Shown in pieces: positions 36,083 to 45,219 of a stretch of 64,000 nt of DNA (the stretch's first letter is position 1; each line of letters starts with the position of its first letter). The DNA lies in NCBI RefSeq assembly GCF_948948975.1, contig NZ_CARBVX010000005.1, positions 39,145 through 103,144 on the forward strand, written 5' to 3'. The DNA is from an uncultured Lactobacillus sp. GTDB lineage: Bacteria > Bacillota > Bacilli > Lactobacillales > Lactobacillaceae. Under the pieces are notes generated by a model. The model was not told where the DNA came from. It worked only from the letters and a program-made list of their open reading frames with translations, and searched no databases. Both the position numbers and the translations under genes were made by a program.

Positions 36083-36694
36083 TTAAAGAAGTTCAGTCTC
36101 TCGAAAGCTCAAATAGGTATTATCAGTCACAATAAAATGATCTAAGAAATCAATTCCCATACATTTACTTGCCTCTGCCAGCTTCTTGGTAAAACGCAAA
36201 TCATGCTGCGATGGCTGTTCATCCCCGCTAGGATGATTATGCGCCACAAAAAAGGCAGTACTATTATAAATAACAGCCCAACGAAAAATATCTCGCGGAT
36301 GAGCAACTGCTCTATTTACCGTTCCCTGAAAAATTAATTTTTCAGCAATTATCTTATTTTTCGAATCCAGATAAATCCCATAAAGCTCTTCTTGCGGACG
36401 GCCACATAATTTATCTGCAATATAGCATCCTACTTGTGAGCTTGAGTAAAAACTCTCAATTTTCTTATTATTGACACTCTTTACGCGCTCCAATAATAAT
36501 TGAAGTAAAATTGCTACCTCATCATTGCAACTTGGACTAGCAGCAAATTGCCACAGCTCCTTAAAGCTATGGATTCCTACATTATCTAGCTTTCTAAATA
36601 AACTATCAAACGTAATAATATCTTTTTTCTCTAACGATTCAGCTAATTTCTTTATTAAATCAACATCAGTCTGCAATAGTTCTTCTTTTTTCAT
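36083..36694 (-). CDS. radC: RadC-like JAB/MPN domain protein
   Basis: A 203-residue RadC/DUF2466 family protein. The C-terminal JAMM domain keeps the zinc-type motif 'HNHPSGDEQPSQHDLRFTKKL' (quoted in part: HNHPSGD ... D) at about residue 152; the usual N-terminal helix-hairpin-helix is poorly conserved. Despite the name, no repair role is established. The frame opens at TTG 36703, but that is only three bases from AGGAG; ATG 36694 is chosen. The ribosome-binding site lies in the loop of a perfect 10-bp hairpin. Confidence 0.85.
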   Translation of the reverse strand: MKKEELLQTDVDLIKKLAESLEKKDIITFDSLFRKLDNVGIHSFKELWQFAASPSCNDEVAILLQLLLERVKSVNNKKIESFYSSSQVGCYIADKLCGRPQEELYGIYLDSKNKIIAEKLIFQGTVNRAVAHPRDIFRWAVIYNSTAFFVAHNHPSGDEQPSQHDLRFTKKLAEASKCMGIDFLDHFIVTDNTYLSFRETELL

Positions 36695-36721
36695 AAATAT
36701 CAATTACTCCTTTGATATTTA
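36694..36721 (-). promoter_or_regulatory. Hairpin presenting the radC ribosome-binding site in its loop
   Basis: TAAATATCAA (minus strand 36712-36721) and TTGATATTTA (36694-36703) are perfect 10-bp complements with an 8-base loop AGGAGTAA that holds the Shine-Dalgarno. The start codon ATG (36692-36694) shares the last stem base, so folding would shorten the 12-base linear spacing. Confidence 0.7.
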
Positions 36722-36732
36722 TTACGAAAAAA

Positions 36733-37413
36733 CTATTTAATTTTTTCAAGAAAAGCATAAAAATCTTTGCAAATTAATGTCGCCTTATCTTTATCTAAAT
36801 TTGTTGGTTGCTTTAAATCTGGAACCATTACGCATTTTAAACCCGCAGCACTGGCCGCTGCAACACCTGTGCTTGAATCTTCAAATACTAGTAAATTCTC
36901 TTTAGGTAATTGCATCTTTTTAGCAGCCAACAGATAAATATCTGGTGCTGGCTTAGCTTGAATATTTCCAGATTCAACATCTTTATAACTTAAATAAAAG
37001 TCAAAGTAATCTTTTATTTTTAAAACATCCAAATTATGAGCAATTACATTTTCATAATTACTCGATGCAATTGATAATTTGATATTTTTTTCTTTAAATA
37101 CCGCTAATGCTTCTCGTACTCCTGGTTGAAGTTTAAGTTTACCTTCATCAGTCCATTTCCAGACTAAGTCATCAGTTCTTTTAATAAATTTATCTCGATC
37201 CGCTTCCGTCTTGAAATGTTTATGATAAAAAGCTTCCATTTCCTTAACTGAAGAACCAACTAGTTTTAGATAACTATCATCAGGAATATCTAAGTTTACT
37301 TCTTTAGCAGCGACGATATTAGCATCCCAATACAACTTTTCGGAATTAACTAATAATCCATCCATATCAAAAATTATGCCTTCAATAGGATCAGCAATAT
37401 CTTCAACTTTCAT
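36733..37413 (-). CDS. HAD superfamily phosphatase (PgmB/CbbY-like)
   Basis: A 226-residue haloacid dehalogenase hydrolase with a helical C1 cap. The nucleophile motif 'IIFDMDGLLVNSE' is at about 14-26, the Ser motif 'LSIASSNYE' at about 113, the Lys in 'AKPAPDIYL' and acidic 'FEDSSTGVAAA' at about 175. The cap resembles beta-phosphoglucomutase or sugar-phosphate phosphatases; substrate is not decidable from sequence. It overlaps folC by 11 bases. Confidence 0.87.
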   Translation of the reverse strand: MKVEDIADPIEGIIFDMDGLLVNSEKLYWDANIVAAKEVNLDIPDDSYLKLVGSSVKEMEAFYHKHFKTEADRDKFIKRTDDLVWKWTDEGKLKLQPGVREALAVFKEKNIKLSIASSNYENVIAHNLDVLKIKDYFDFYLSYKDVESGNIQAKPAPDIYLLAAKKMQLPKENLLVFEDSSTGVAAASAAGLKCVMVPDLKQPTNLDKDKATLICKDFYAFLEKIK

Positions 37414-38668
37414 CTTTACCTCTTTTGCAGTAATTTAAAACTGCACCAACTAAATAAAAAGATCCTGTCACTAATAGCATATCATCTACTTGCAATTTAT
37501 TCTTCAAGCTCGTATACGCTTCTTCAAAATTTTCTTCATATTTAAATTTTTCTTGTGCCTCTTTTGGAAAATCTTCTAATCTAGCAGCCCTAGGATAATC
37601 AATTCGTGTTAAAGTGACCTTTTCATTCTTAAACAATCTTGTAATTAGGCCTAAGTCTTTATCTTTCATCATTCCAAGTAACACGTAAATTTGTCCTTTT
37701 TTCTTCTTTCGAACTAAGTCTAAGAGATTCTCCATTGCTTGTAAATTATGTGCTCCATCCATAATAATTTCAGGACAAGTTTGGATCACATCATATCTAC
37801 CAGGAATGCGCGTTTCATTAATTGCTTCTTCAATCTTTTTTCTATCTAAATCAAGCTGCAACAATTGAATCGCTTGAACTGCTACCCCAATATCATAAGC
37901 TTCTACCAAAGGCCGCAATGCAAAATTATAGATATTCTTTGAATCTTGATATTCAATTACATCGGACATCATTTTTATTTGAAAATCTCTTCCTAATAAA
38001 AATGATTTTGAGTTTTTACTTTGTGCCTTATTAAGTAAAATCTCTAATACATCTTGGGGAACATTTCCTAAGACAACAGGTTTATTCAATTTTATTATGC
38101 CACTTTTTTCTTGAGCAATATCTTTTAAAGTTGGTCCTATTATTTTTTCATGATCTAATCCAATCGTTGTAATAATACTTACTTCAGGAACAATTACATT
38201 TGTCTTATCATGTTCTCCTCCAATTCCTACTTCAATAACTGCATAGTCACAGTGTTCTTGAGCAAAAAATTGAAAGGCTAAAGCCACTTCATATTCAAAT
38301 GTTACTAGAGAAAAATTTGGATCATCTTTTTTTAGTATCTCTATTGCCGTCTCAATTTCATTAGCGGTTCTAATGAGATCATTATTGCTTATATTTTTAC
38401 CATTTAACTGCATTCGTTCATTAAATTCATATATATAAGGAGACACAAAAAGGCCAGTCTTTTGACCGGCCTTTTGCAATAGATTACTCAAATAATAGGA
38501 TGTCGACCCTTTACCATTTGTTCCGGTAACATGAATTGTCTTAACACTATCTTGAGGATTATTTAATTGTTTTAAAATCCTTCGGATATAACTCAGATCA
38601 TTTTTAGGATGAAGCTTGGGTAAAGAATATATTCTCTTAATTACCTGGTCAACATTAGTAAATTTCAC
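37403..38668 (-). CDS. folC: Folylpolyglutamate synthase / dihydrofolate synthase FolC
   Basis: Adds glutamates to folates, trapping them in the cell. The Mur ligase-like P-loop 'HVTGTNGKGSTS' is at about 46-57, 'AVIEVGIGGEHDKTNVI' at about 155 (family: GLGGRLDxTN), and 'ILMDGAHNLQAM'-like (IIMDGAHN) at about 300. 421 residues. Start is GTG, two bases after the valS stop. The coding sequence contains a perfect terminator-like hairpin near codons 65-74. Confidence 0.93.
   Translation of the reverse strand: MKFTNVDQVIKRIYSLPKLHPKNDLSYIRRILKQLNNPQDSVKTIHVTGTNGKGSTSYYLSNLLQKAGQKTGLFVSPYIYEFNERMQLNGKNISNNDLIRTANEIETAIEILKKDDPNFSLVTFEYEVALAFQFFAQEHCDYAVIEVGIGGEHDKTNVIVPEVSIITTIGLDHEKIIGPTLKDIAQEKSGIIKLNKPVVLGNVPQDVLEILLNKAQSKNSKSFLLGRDFQIKMMSDVIEYQDSKNIYNFALRPLVEAYDIGVAVQAIQLLQLDLDRKKIEEAINETRIPGRYDVIQTCPEIIMDGAHNLQAMENLLDLVRKKKKGQIYVLLGMMKDKDLGLITRLFKNEKVTLTRIDYPRAARLEDFPKEAQEKFKYEENFEEAYTSLKNKLQVDDMLLVTGSFYLVGAVLNYCKRGKDES
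38447..38475 (-). terminator. Terminator-like hairpin inside the folC coding region
   Basis: AAAGGCCGGTC and GACTGGCCTTT (minus strand) form an 11-bp stem with one G-U, an AAAA loop and a following TTTTTG. It would end transcripts about 200 bases into folC if it works while being translated. Confidence 0.55.
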
Positions 38669-38670
38669 TT

Positions 38671-41310
38671 CTATTTACTTTCCTTTAATTCTTTCATTCT
38701 TTCACGAACACCAGCAAGTTGACTTTCGTAGTCAGCCTTCTTTTCTTTCTCTTTATTTATAACTGCTTCAGGCGCATGAGCTACAAATCCTTGATTTGAA
38801 AGTTTCTTTTCGGCTCTTTCAACTTCAGCTTCAAGACGTTTTTCTTCCTTTTCCATCTTAGCGAGTTCTTCATCTACATTAACTAATTCAGTCAATGGAA
38901 CAAAGATTTGAGCTCCTGGAATTACGGCAGTTTTAGCAAGTTTCGGTGCTTCAATATCAGATGCAACAGATAAAGCTTTTGGATGAAGGAAGTTTTCTAC
39001 ATATTCAGCATTATTATCCAAGACAGCTTTATTCTTATCATCATCAATTTGAATCATGATATCAATTGGGGATGACATAGGTGCATTAACTTCCATACGG
39101 ATATTTCTAACAGCCTTGATTACTTCAATTAAGAAGGCCATTTGACTGTCAGCTTCTTTGTTTTCAAATTCCTGATGAGTCTCTGGATATTTAGCTACCA
39201 TAATACTCTTACCATTATGAGGCATTGAAAGCCACAACTTTTCAGTTACAAATGGCATAATTGGGTGAAGTAAACGTAAGATTTGATCAAGAATCCAGAT
39301 TAAGTTTTCTTGTTTTCTAGCCTTTAATTCTTCATCATCACCATTTAATGCAACCTTAGAAATTTCAATGTACCAATCACAGAAGTCATTCCAGATAAAG
39401 TTGTAGAGTTCACGGCCAGCTTCACCAAATTGATATTCATCAAATAATCTAGTTACTTCACTAACAGTGTGATTCAAACGATCAAAAATCCAGCTATCTG
39501 CTAAGTCAAATTTGGAAGTATCTGGCATATGAGCAGGCTTAGCATCTTCTGGCAAGTTCATAATTACGAAACGACTTGCGTTCCAAATCTTGTTGATGAA
39601 GTTCCAGGCTGCACCCATTTTCTTTGGATCGTAACGAGTATCTTGACCAGGAGCCGTACCATTAAGTAAGAACCAACGAAGAGCATCTGCACCATATTCA
39701 TCAACAACATCCATTGGGTCAACACCGTTACCCAATGACTTACTCATCTTACGTCCTTGTGGATCACGAATTAATCCATGTAAAACAACATCGTCAAATG
39801 GACGCTTGCCAGTAAAGTGTAAACTTTGGAAGATCATTCTTGATACCCAGAAGAAGATAATGTCGTAACCAGTAACCAAAGTATTAGTTGGGAAGTAACG
39901 CTTAAAGTCTTCTGAGTTTTCATCAGGCCAACCTAAAGTAGAAAATGGCCATAATGCACTTGAGAACCAAGTATCAAGTACATCTGGATCTTGCTCCCAG
40001 TTTTCACTATCTTTAGGAGCTTCAAGACCTACATAAGTTTCACCAGTCTTTTTGTTGTACCAAGCTGGAATTCTGTGTCCCCACCATAATTGACGAGAAA
40101 TTACCCAGTCATGAACATCGCTCATCCATTGTTCAAGAGTATGTTCAAATCTTTCCGGAACAAAGTTTACCTTGTCATCAGTCTTTTGGTTTTCCAAAAC
40201 TTTTTCAGCTAATGGCTTCATCTTAACGAACCATTGTTTAGAAAGTCTTGGTTCTACTTGAACACCTGAACGCTCTGAGTGACCAACAGAGTGAACAATT
40301 GGTTCAACCTTGATTAAGAAACCTTCTTTTTCAAGATCCTTAACTAAAGCATCCCGTGCTTCAAAACGATCCATACCAGCATACTTGCCAGCTTCTTCGT
40401 TCATCGTTCCATTATCGTTCATAACATTGATTCTTTCTAAGTTATGACGATTACCAACTTGGAAGTCGTTAGGATCATGCGCTGGAGTGATCTTAACAAG
40501 CCCCGTACCAAATTCTGGATCAACGTGTTGGTCTTCAATAATTGGGATGTGGCGTCCAACAAGTGGCAATACTAATTCCTTACCAACAATATCTTTGTAG
40601 CGTTCATCACCTGGTGCAACAGCTACTGCAGTATCACCAAACATAGTTTCAGGACGAGTAGTTGCAATTTCAACAAATCCAGAACCATCTGCAAATGGAT
40701 ACTTAATGTGGTAAAATGCGCCCTTATCATCTTTGTGAATAACTTCGATATCACTAAGAGCAGTTTCCAATTTTGGATCCCAGTTAATGATGTACTCACC
40801 ACGGTAAATGAGTCCTTCATTATAAAGTTGAACGAAAACTTTTCTAACAGCTTTTGAAAGCCCCTTATCAAGGGTAAATCTTTCACGAGAATAATCTAGT
40901 GAAAGACCCATCTTTGCCCATTGGCTCTTGATAATTGATGCATATTCATCTTTCCAGTCCCAAACTTGCTTAACAAAAGCTTCACGTCCCATTTCGTGAC
41001 GATCTTTTCCTTGTGTGCGAAGTTTAGCTTCAACTTTAGCTTGAGTTGCAATACCAGCATGATCCATACCAGGAAGGTATAAGGTATCATAGCCCTGCAT
41101 ACGCTTAAAACGAATTAATGTATCTTGAATTGCTGTGTCCCATGCATGACCCAAGTGCAACTTACCAGTTACATTTGGTGGTGGGATAACGATTGAATAA
41201 GGATGAGCTTTTTTATCGCCAGATGGCTTAAAAAGATCCTCATCAAGCCATTCCTGATATCTTCCTTTTTCAACTTCATTAGGATTATATTTAGGTGCTA
41301 AATCTGCCAT
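38671..41310 (-). CDS. valS: Valyl-tRNA synthetase
   Basis: Class I synthetase charging tRNA-Val, with an editing domain against threonine. HIGH appears as 'KLHLGHAWD' at about 50, KMSKS at about 525 ('[11 protein letters not shown]'), and the ValS-specific C-terminal coiled-coil arm occupies about 810-879. GGAGG precedes the ATG by seven bases. Expression is controlled by the upstream T-box. folC follows after two bases, a pairing common in Firmicutes. Confidence 0.97.
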   Translation of the reverse strand: MADLAPKYNPNEVEKGRYQEWLDEDLFKPSGDKKAHPYSIVIPPPNVTGKLHLGHAWDTAIQDTLIRFKRMQGYDTLYLPGMDHAGIATQAKVEAKLRTQGKDRHEMGREAFVKQVWDWKDEYASIIKSQWAKMGLSLDYSRERFTLDKGLSKAVRKVFVQLYNEGLIYRGEYIINWDPKLETALSDIEVIHKDDKGAFYHIKYPFADGSGFVEIATTRPETMFGDTAVAVAPGDERYKDIVGKELVLPLVGRHIPIIEDQHVDPEFGTGLVKITPAHDPNDFQVGNRHNLERINVMNDNGTMNEEAGKYAGMDRFEARDALVKDLEKEGFLIKVEPIVHSVGHSERSGVQVEPRLSKQWFVKMKPLAEKVLENQKTDDKVNFVPERFEHTLEQWMSDVHDWVISRQLWWGHRIPAWYNKKTGETYVGLEAPKDSENWEQDPDVLDTWFSSALWPFSTLGWPDENSEDFKRYFPTNTLVTGYDIIFFWVSRMIFQSLHFTGKRPFDDVVLHGLIRDPQGRKMSKSLGNGVDPMDVVDEYGADALRWFLLNGTAPGQDTRYDPKKMGAAWNFINKIWNASRFVIMNLPEDAKPAHMPDTSKFDLADSWIFDRLNHTVSEVTRLFDEYQFGEAGRELYNFIWNDFCDWYIEISKVALNGDDEELKARKQENLIWILDQILRLLHPIMPFVTEKLWLSMPHNGKSIMVAKYPETHQEFENKEADSQMAFLIEVIKAVRNIRMEVNAPMSSPIDIMIQIDDDKNKAVLDNNAEYVENFLHPKALSVASDIEAPKLAKTAVIPGAQIFVPLTELVNVDEELAKMEKEEKRLEAEVERAEKKLSNQGFVAHAPEAVINKEKEKKADYESQLAGVRERMKELKESK

Positions 41311-41325
41311 TTAAATTCCTCCAAT

Positions 41326-41545
41326 AAAAAAATCCTAGACAAATATTTGTCTAGGACGAAATTTTTCCGCGGTACCACCTACGATTAGGTATAGAATATA
41401 TACCTCTCTTATAAGCGATAACGGTGCTGAAGTGTCCGGATTAACCTACTAAAAAATTCAATTAATCAGCTAATCAAGCTACTAGTAATATTCTTTAAGT
41501 CTCTCAGCATACTGACTTTTCTCTGTAATGTGAAATTACTCCTCT
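41326..41545 (-). promoter_or_regulatory. T-box riboswitch controlling valS
   Basis: Conserved T-box AGGTGGTACCGCGG at 41367-41380 followed by a terminator TCCTAGACAAAT / ATTTGTCTAGGA (41333-41356) and T7. Further upstream lie an AGTA motif and GCTGA...TCAGC base pairing of Stem I. I could not fix the Val specifier triplet with confidence. Confidence 0.88.
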
Positions 41546-41565
41546 TGATTCTTGCTTTGTTTATG

Positions 41566-41574
41566 ATTATAGCA
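41566..41574 (-). promoter_or_regulatory. Promoter of the valS T-box leader
   Basis: Extended -10 TGC-TATAAT on the minus strand (TATAAT 41566-41571), just after the stop of the P-type ATPase gene. The -35 is weak. Confidence 0.6.
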
Positions 41575-41602
41575 TGAAAGAAAATAAGAAGAAAGCTAAG
41601 AA

Positions 41603-44230
41603 TTAACCTCTATTTTCTCTAATCACTTTCACTATTTGAATTAAGATAGTTGGAATAATTGCCAAAATCACAATTAGCCATACTTCTTGAGCAGTTAATG
41701 GTTGAACTGCAAATAGTCCATGTAATGCTGGTACAAAAAGAATTAAGGCTAAAAGTACGGTACCTAATGCAAAGGCTGCCAAACTGTACCAATTATTTTT
41801 AAATCCAATCTTAAAAATACTGTGTTGTGAACGGCAGTTGAATCCATGAAGTAAACGTGCAAACGTTAAAGTTGAAAACGCCATAGTACATGCAATTGCT
41901 GGTGTATCTCTTAAACCAAGTAAGAAAGCAGCGATAACACTTAGTGAAATTAAGAATCCTTGAATACTAATTTGTGTAACAAATTTTTTATCTAACAAAC
42001 TAGCTTTAGGATCACGTGGTTTACGTTTTAAAATATCAGGATTTCCTGGTTCCATCCCAATAGCTAAAGCTGGAAGAGAGTCAGTAACTAAGTTAATGAA
42101 TAAAAGTTGAACTGCAACAAATGGAACTGGCAATGCAGCAATTGAAGCAAATAAAACAGTAATGATAGCTGATAAGTTACCAGATAATAGATATCCAATT
42201 GCATTACGGATATTTTCATAAACTGTTCTACCATTTGCAACAGCTTTAATAATTGTAGCAAAGTTGTCATCAGTTAAGATCATACTTGCGGCATCTTTTG
42301 ATACTTCGGTACCAGTAATCCCCATTGCAACCCCAACGTCTGCCTTCTTTAATGCAGGTGCATCGTTAACTCCATCACCTGTCATTGATACAATATGATT
42401 CTTTCTTTGCCAAGCATTAACAATTCTAATTTTGTTTTCTGGAGAAACTCGAGCATAAACTGCTACTTTTTCAATTTGTTGGTCTAATTCTTCATCACTT
42501 AATGCATCTAACTCTAAACCTGTTAATGCAAGATCCCCATCAGTGAAAATACCAATCTTTTTAGCGATTGCTACTGCAGTTACTTTATGGTCACCAGTGA
42601 TCATCACAGTTCTAATTCCGGCTTCTTTAGCCCGTGCAACAGCTGCAACACTTTCTTCTCTAGGTGGATCCATTTCAGAAACTAAACCAATGAAAGTTAA
42701 GTCTTTTTCGCTATCAGTAGATAATTCTTCATCACTTTCCTTATATGCAAATGCCAATACTCTTAATCCATTTTCTGAAAAGTGATTATTCTGAGCCAAA
42801 ATATCTTTTCGATCTTCTTCAGTCATTGGGCGGACATCATCCCCAAAACGAATATTCACACAACGTTTAAGTAAAACATCGATTGCTCCTTTTACAAAAA
42901 TTGTAGGAACCGTATGAATTAAGTGCTTAGTACTCATTAATTTTCTATCAGAGTCAAAAGGCACTTCCTCTAAACGATCTAAATGTTCTCTTAACTCACT
43001 TTCAGATAAGCCTAATTTTCCGTCACCAAGATCAATTCCTGGAACTTTACGATACATTTCTAGTAAGGCTGATTCTGTTGGATCACCAATTTTTTTACCA
43101 TCTGATAAACTTGCATCATTGTTTAAAACTACATCATATAGTAAATAACGGTGCAACTGATTACTTAAGTTCAACTCTTCAGGCTTAAGAACTTTACCGC
43201 CAATATAAATATCTTCAACAGTCATCTTATTTTGCGTTAAAGTCCCAGTTTTATCAGAACAAATTACTGAAACTGACCCTAATGATTCAACTGCAGCTAA
43301 ATTTTTGATAATTGCATGCTCTTTAGCCATTTTTTGAGTTCCCATAGCCTGCACAATAGTTACAATTGAGCTTAAAGCTTCAGGAATAGCCGCTACGGCT
43401 AATGCAACTGCAAATAGCAATGCATCTAGTAAAGGCTGACCACGCCACATTTGCAATCCTAAGATCAAGGCACAGAAAATCAAAATTGCAGTTGCAAGAC
43501 GAGATGAAAATTGATCAAGTGAAACTTGTAATGGCGTTCTACGCTCCTTAGTTTCATTCATTAAGGTAGCAATTTTACCAATTTCAGTGTCCATACCAGT
43601 TGCTGTAACTAAAACATTCGCACGACCATAAGTTACAAGAGAACTAGAATAGACCATGTTTACTCGATCAGCCAAAGGAACTTCTTTTTCAAAAGTCGTA
43701 TCTAACTTATCAATATTAGTTGATTCACCGGTTAGGGAACTTTCGTTTACCTGCAATGAAAAATTATCTAAAATTCTACCATCAGCGGTAACTAAATCTC
43801 CTGCTTCAAGTAAAAGTATATCTCCAGGAACAACATCTTTTGCGGAAATTTCTTGTTTTTTACCGTCCCTTAAAACCTTAGCAACAGGTGCAGATAGAGA
43901 CTTTAAGGCTTCTAGTGATTTTTCCGCCTTAACATGTTGTACTGTTCCTAAAATAGCATTTAGAATCAAAACAACAATAATAACTGCTGTACTTTCTAAG
44001 TTACCAGTGAATGCAGAAATCACAGCTGCAACAATCAAGATAATAACCATTAGGTCTTTAAATTGTTCTAAAAAGACTTCTACAACACTTTTTTTCTTAC
44101 CTTCTACTAGAGCATTTGGTCCGACTTGTGCTAATTTTTCTTGAGCAGCTTTACTAGTTAAACCTTGCTGTTCATTAGCTCCAAGCTCTTTTAGAACTTC
44201 TTCTTTGCTCTCACGATAATATGCTTTCAC
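41603..44230 (-). CDS. P-type cation ATPase, probable Mn2+ exporter (PMCA/YoaB-MgtA-like)
   Basis: P2-type ATPase of 875 residues, usually annotated calcium-translocating. Motifs: TGES at about 180, phosphorylation site 'CSDKTGTLTQNKM' at about 325, 'MITGDHKVTA' near 540, 'MTGDGVNDAPALKKADVGVAMG' (in part) near 615; about ten transmembrane helices with 'AIPEAL' in M4. Start is GTG, six bases after GGAGG. The leader is a yybP-ykoY riboswitch, which senses Mn2+; related ATPases behind this element in Lactococcus (YoaB) and Streptococcus export manganese, so Mn2+ is the inferred substrate. Confidence 0.92.
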   Translation of the reverse strand: MKAYYRESKEEVLKELGANEQQGLTSKAAQEKLAQVGPNALVEGKKKSVVEVFLEQFKDLMVIILIVAAVISAFTGNLESTAVIIVVLILNAILGTVQHVKAEKSLEALKSLSAPVAKVLRDGKKQEISAKDVVPGDILLLEAGDLVTADGRILDNFSLQVNESSLTGESTNIDKLDTTFEKEVPLADRVNMVYSSSLVTYGRANVLVTATGMDTEIGKIATLMNETKERRTPLQVSLDQFSSRLATAILIFCALILGLQMWRGQPLLDALLFAVALAVAAIPEALSSIVTIVQAMGTQKMAKEHAIIKNLAAVESLGSVSVICSDKTGTLTQNKMTVEDIYIGGKVLKPEELNLSNQLHRYLLYDVVLNNDASLSDGKKIGDPTESALLEMYRKVPGIDLGDGKLGLSESELREHLDRLEEVPFDSDRKLMSTKHLIHTVPTIFVKGAIDVLLKRCVNIRFGDDVRPMTEEDRKDILAQNNHFSENGLRVLAFAYKESDEELSTDSEKDLTFIGLVSEMDPPREESVAAVARAKEAGIRTVMITGDHKVTAVAIAKKIGIFTDGDLALTGLELDALSDEELDQQIEKVAVYARVSPENKIRIVNAWQRKNHIVSMTGDGVNDAPALKKADVGVAMGITGTEVSKDAASMILTDDNFATIIKAVANGRTVYENIRNAIGYLLSGNLSAIITVLFASIAALPVPFVAVQLLFINLVTDSLPALAIGMEPGNPDILKRKPRDPKASLLDKKFVTQISIQGFLISLSVIAAFLLGLRDTPAIACTMAFSTLTFARLLHGFNCRSQHSIFKIGFKNNWYSLAAFALGTVLLALILFVPALHGLFAVQPLTAQEVWLIVILAIIPTILIQIVKVIRENRG

Positions 44231-44269
44231 TTAAACCCTCCATCTACTGGGAAAACCAGACTTTGGCAT

Positions 44270-44316
44270 AAAAAAAGAGACCATTGTCTGAACAAAAACG
44301 TTTAGCCAATAGTCTC
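44270..44316 (-). terminator. Riboswitch expression-platform terminator
   Basis: GAGACTATTG (44307-44316) pairs with CAATGGTCTC (44277-44286), one G-U, followed by T7 on the minus strand. The first arm contains the 3' strand of the aptamer P1 helix, so the two folds exclude each other. Confidence 0.88.
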
Positions 44317-44394
44317 ACCATTTAAACTTACAGCGGAAAAATTAATTTCGTTTTGACGCCGTAAGTACACCCTTATGCCGGTTACTCCCTATAT
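44307..44394 (-). promoter_or_regulatory. yybP-ykoY (Mn2+) riboswitch aptamer
   Basis: Minus strand begins ATAGGGAGTAAC (GGGAGTA conserved), has a helix CTTACGGCG / CCGCTGTAAG, a conserved CGTCAA and a closing GTGAGACTAT. P1 pairs ATAG (44389-44392) with CTAT (44309-44312). The arrangement parallels the lactococcal yoaB leader (GGGGAGTA, CGTCAA, AGCAAGACC). Metal-stabilised P1 would block the terminator and switch the ATPase on. Confidence 0.87.
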
Positions 44395-44398
44395 GTTG

Positions 44399-44404
44399 AT
44401 TATA
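44399..44404 (-). promoter_or_regulatory. -10 element of the riboswitch-ATPase unit
   Basis: TATAAT on the minus strand, five bases before the aptamer. A candidate -35 is GCTTAA at 17 bases. The remaining gap up to rsuA shows no other feature. Confidence 0.6.
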
Positions 44405-44467
44405 AGTTTATCATGTTTTAGTTAAGCTAGCAATAAAGATTTATCACTTTACCTAATCTTATAGTTC

Positions 44468-45169
44468 TTATTTGATCTCTTTCAAACTAATTTCTTTATA
44501 TTCGCCTCGTTTTAAGCTAGTAGGTAACACTAATTTTCCCATAGAAATTCGATCTAATTCTATTACTTTCATCCCTACTGCTCCAAACATTCGCTTAATT
44601 TGGTGATACTTTCCCTCCTGAATTTCAATCTCAATTTCTGATCGATCAGATTCTTTATCCTGTATCAAAATCTTTAATTCTGCTGGTTTTAGTTTTGTAC
44701 CATCGCCTAATGTCATACCACTAGCAAAAATTTTAACTGTCTCTTTATCAGCTACTCCAGCAATTTTTGCCCGATATTTTTTAGTAACATGTTTATTAGG
44801 AGCCAGCAACTCATGGGCTAAAGCACCATCATTTGTTAACAATAATAAACCCGTTGTATCCTTATCCAGTCTACCTACCGGCGCTATGCCTTTATAACGA
44901 TCTTTAGGTTTAAGTAAAGAAAGAACAGTTTTTTGACTTCTATCTTCTGTTGCTGAAATAACACCTTTAGGTTTATTGAGTAGAAAATAATGGTATTGCT
45001 GATAGGCCACTTTTTCTCCATTAACTGCTACTTGGTCTTCTTCTTTAACTTGCTCCTTGGGTGTCTTTACAACTTCTCCATTAACTGTCACAATCTTCTT
45101 TTTAATGAGATTATGGACTTCCCTACGTGAACCAACATTCATGTTAGCCAAATACTTATCAATTCTCAT
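44468..45169 (-). CDS. rsuA: Pseudouridine synthase of the RsuA family
   Basis: Modifies U516 of 16S rRNA (RsuA) or a related site. An N-terminal S4 domain (MRIDKYLANMNVGSRREVH, residues 1-60) precedes the catalytic motif 'GRLDKDTTGLLLLTNDG' at about 100 with the nucleophilic Asp; the C-terminal 'YHQIKRMFGAVG' motif is present. 233 residues. RluB/RluE specificity cannot be fully excluded. It lies 20 bases after the thiI terminator with no room for a promoter. Confidence 0.9.
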   Translation of the reverse strand: MRIDKYLANMNVGSRREVHNLIKKKIVTVNGEVVKTPKEQVKEEDQVAVNGEKVAYQQYHYFLLNKPKGVISATEDRSQKTVLSLLKPKDRYKGIAPVGRLDKDTTGLLLLTNDGALAHELLAPNKHVTKKYRAKIAGVADKETVKIFASGMTLGDGTKLKPAELKILIQDKESDRSEIEIEIQEGKYHQIKRMFGAVGMKVIELDRISMGKLVLPTSLKRGEYKEISLKEIK

Positions 45170-45186
45170 ATATTTTGTCTTTCTAA

Positions 45187-45219
45187 AATAAAAAGCGCTA
45201 GCATTCTGCTAGCACTTTT
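45187..45219 (-). terminator. Terminator-like hairpin between thiI and rsuA
   Basis: TGCTAGC (45207-45213) pairs with GCTAGCA (45197-45203), extended outward by GC/A-T pairs, 3-base loop, minus-strand T tract. It starts at the thiI stop codon. Confidence 0.87.

Noticed and set aside
43656..44144. 162-codon plus-strand frame inside the P-type ATPase gene
   Set aside because: Shadow of the ATPase reading frame, Ser/Thr-rich as expected for an antisense frame, with no start signals.
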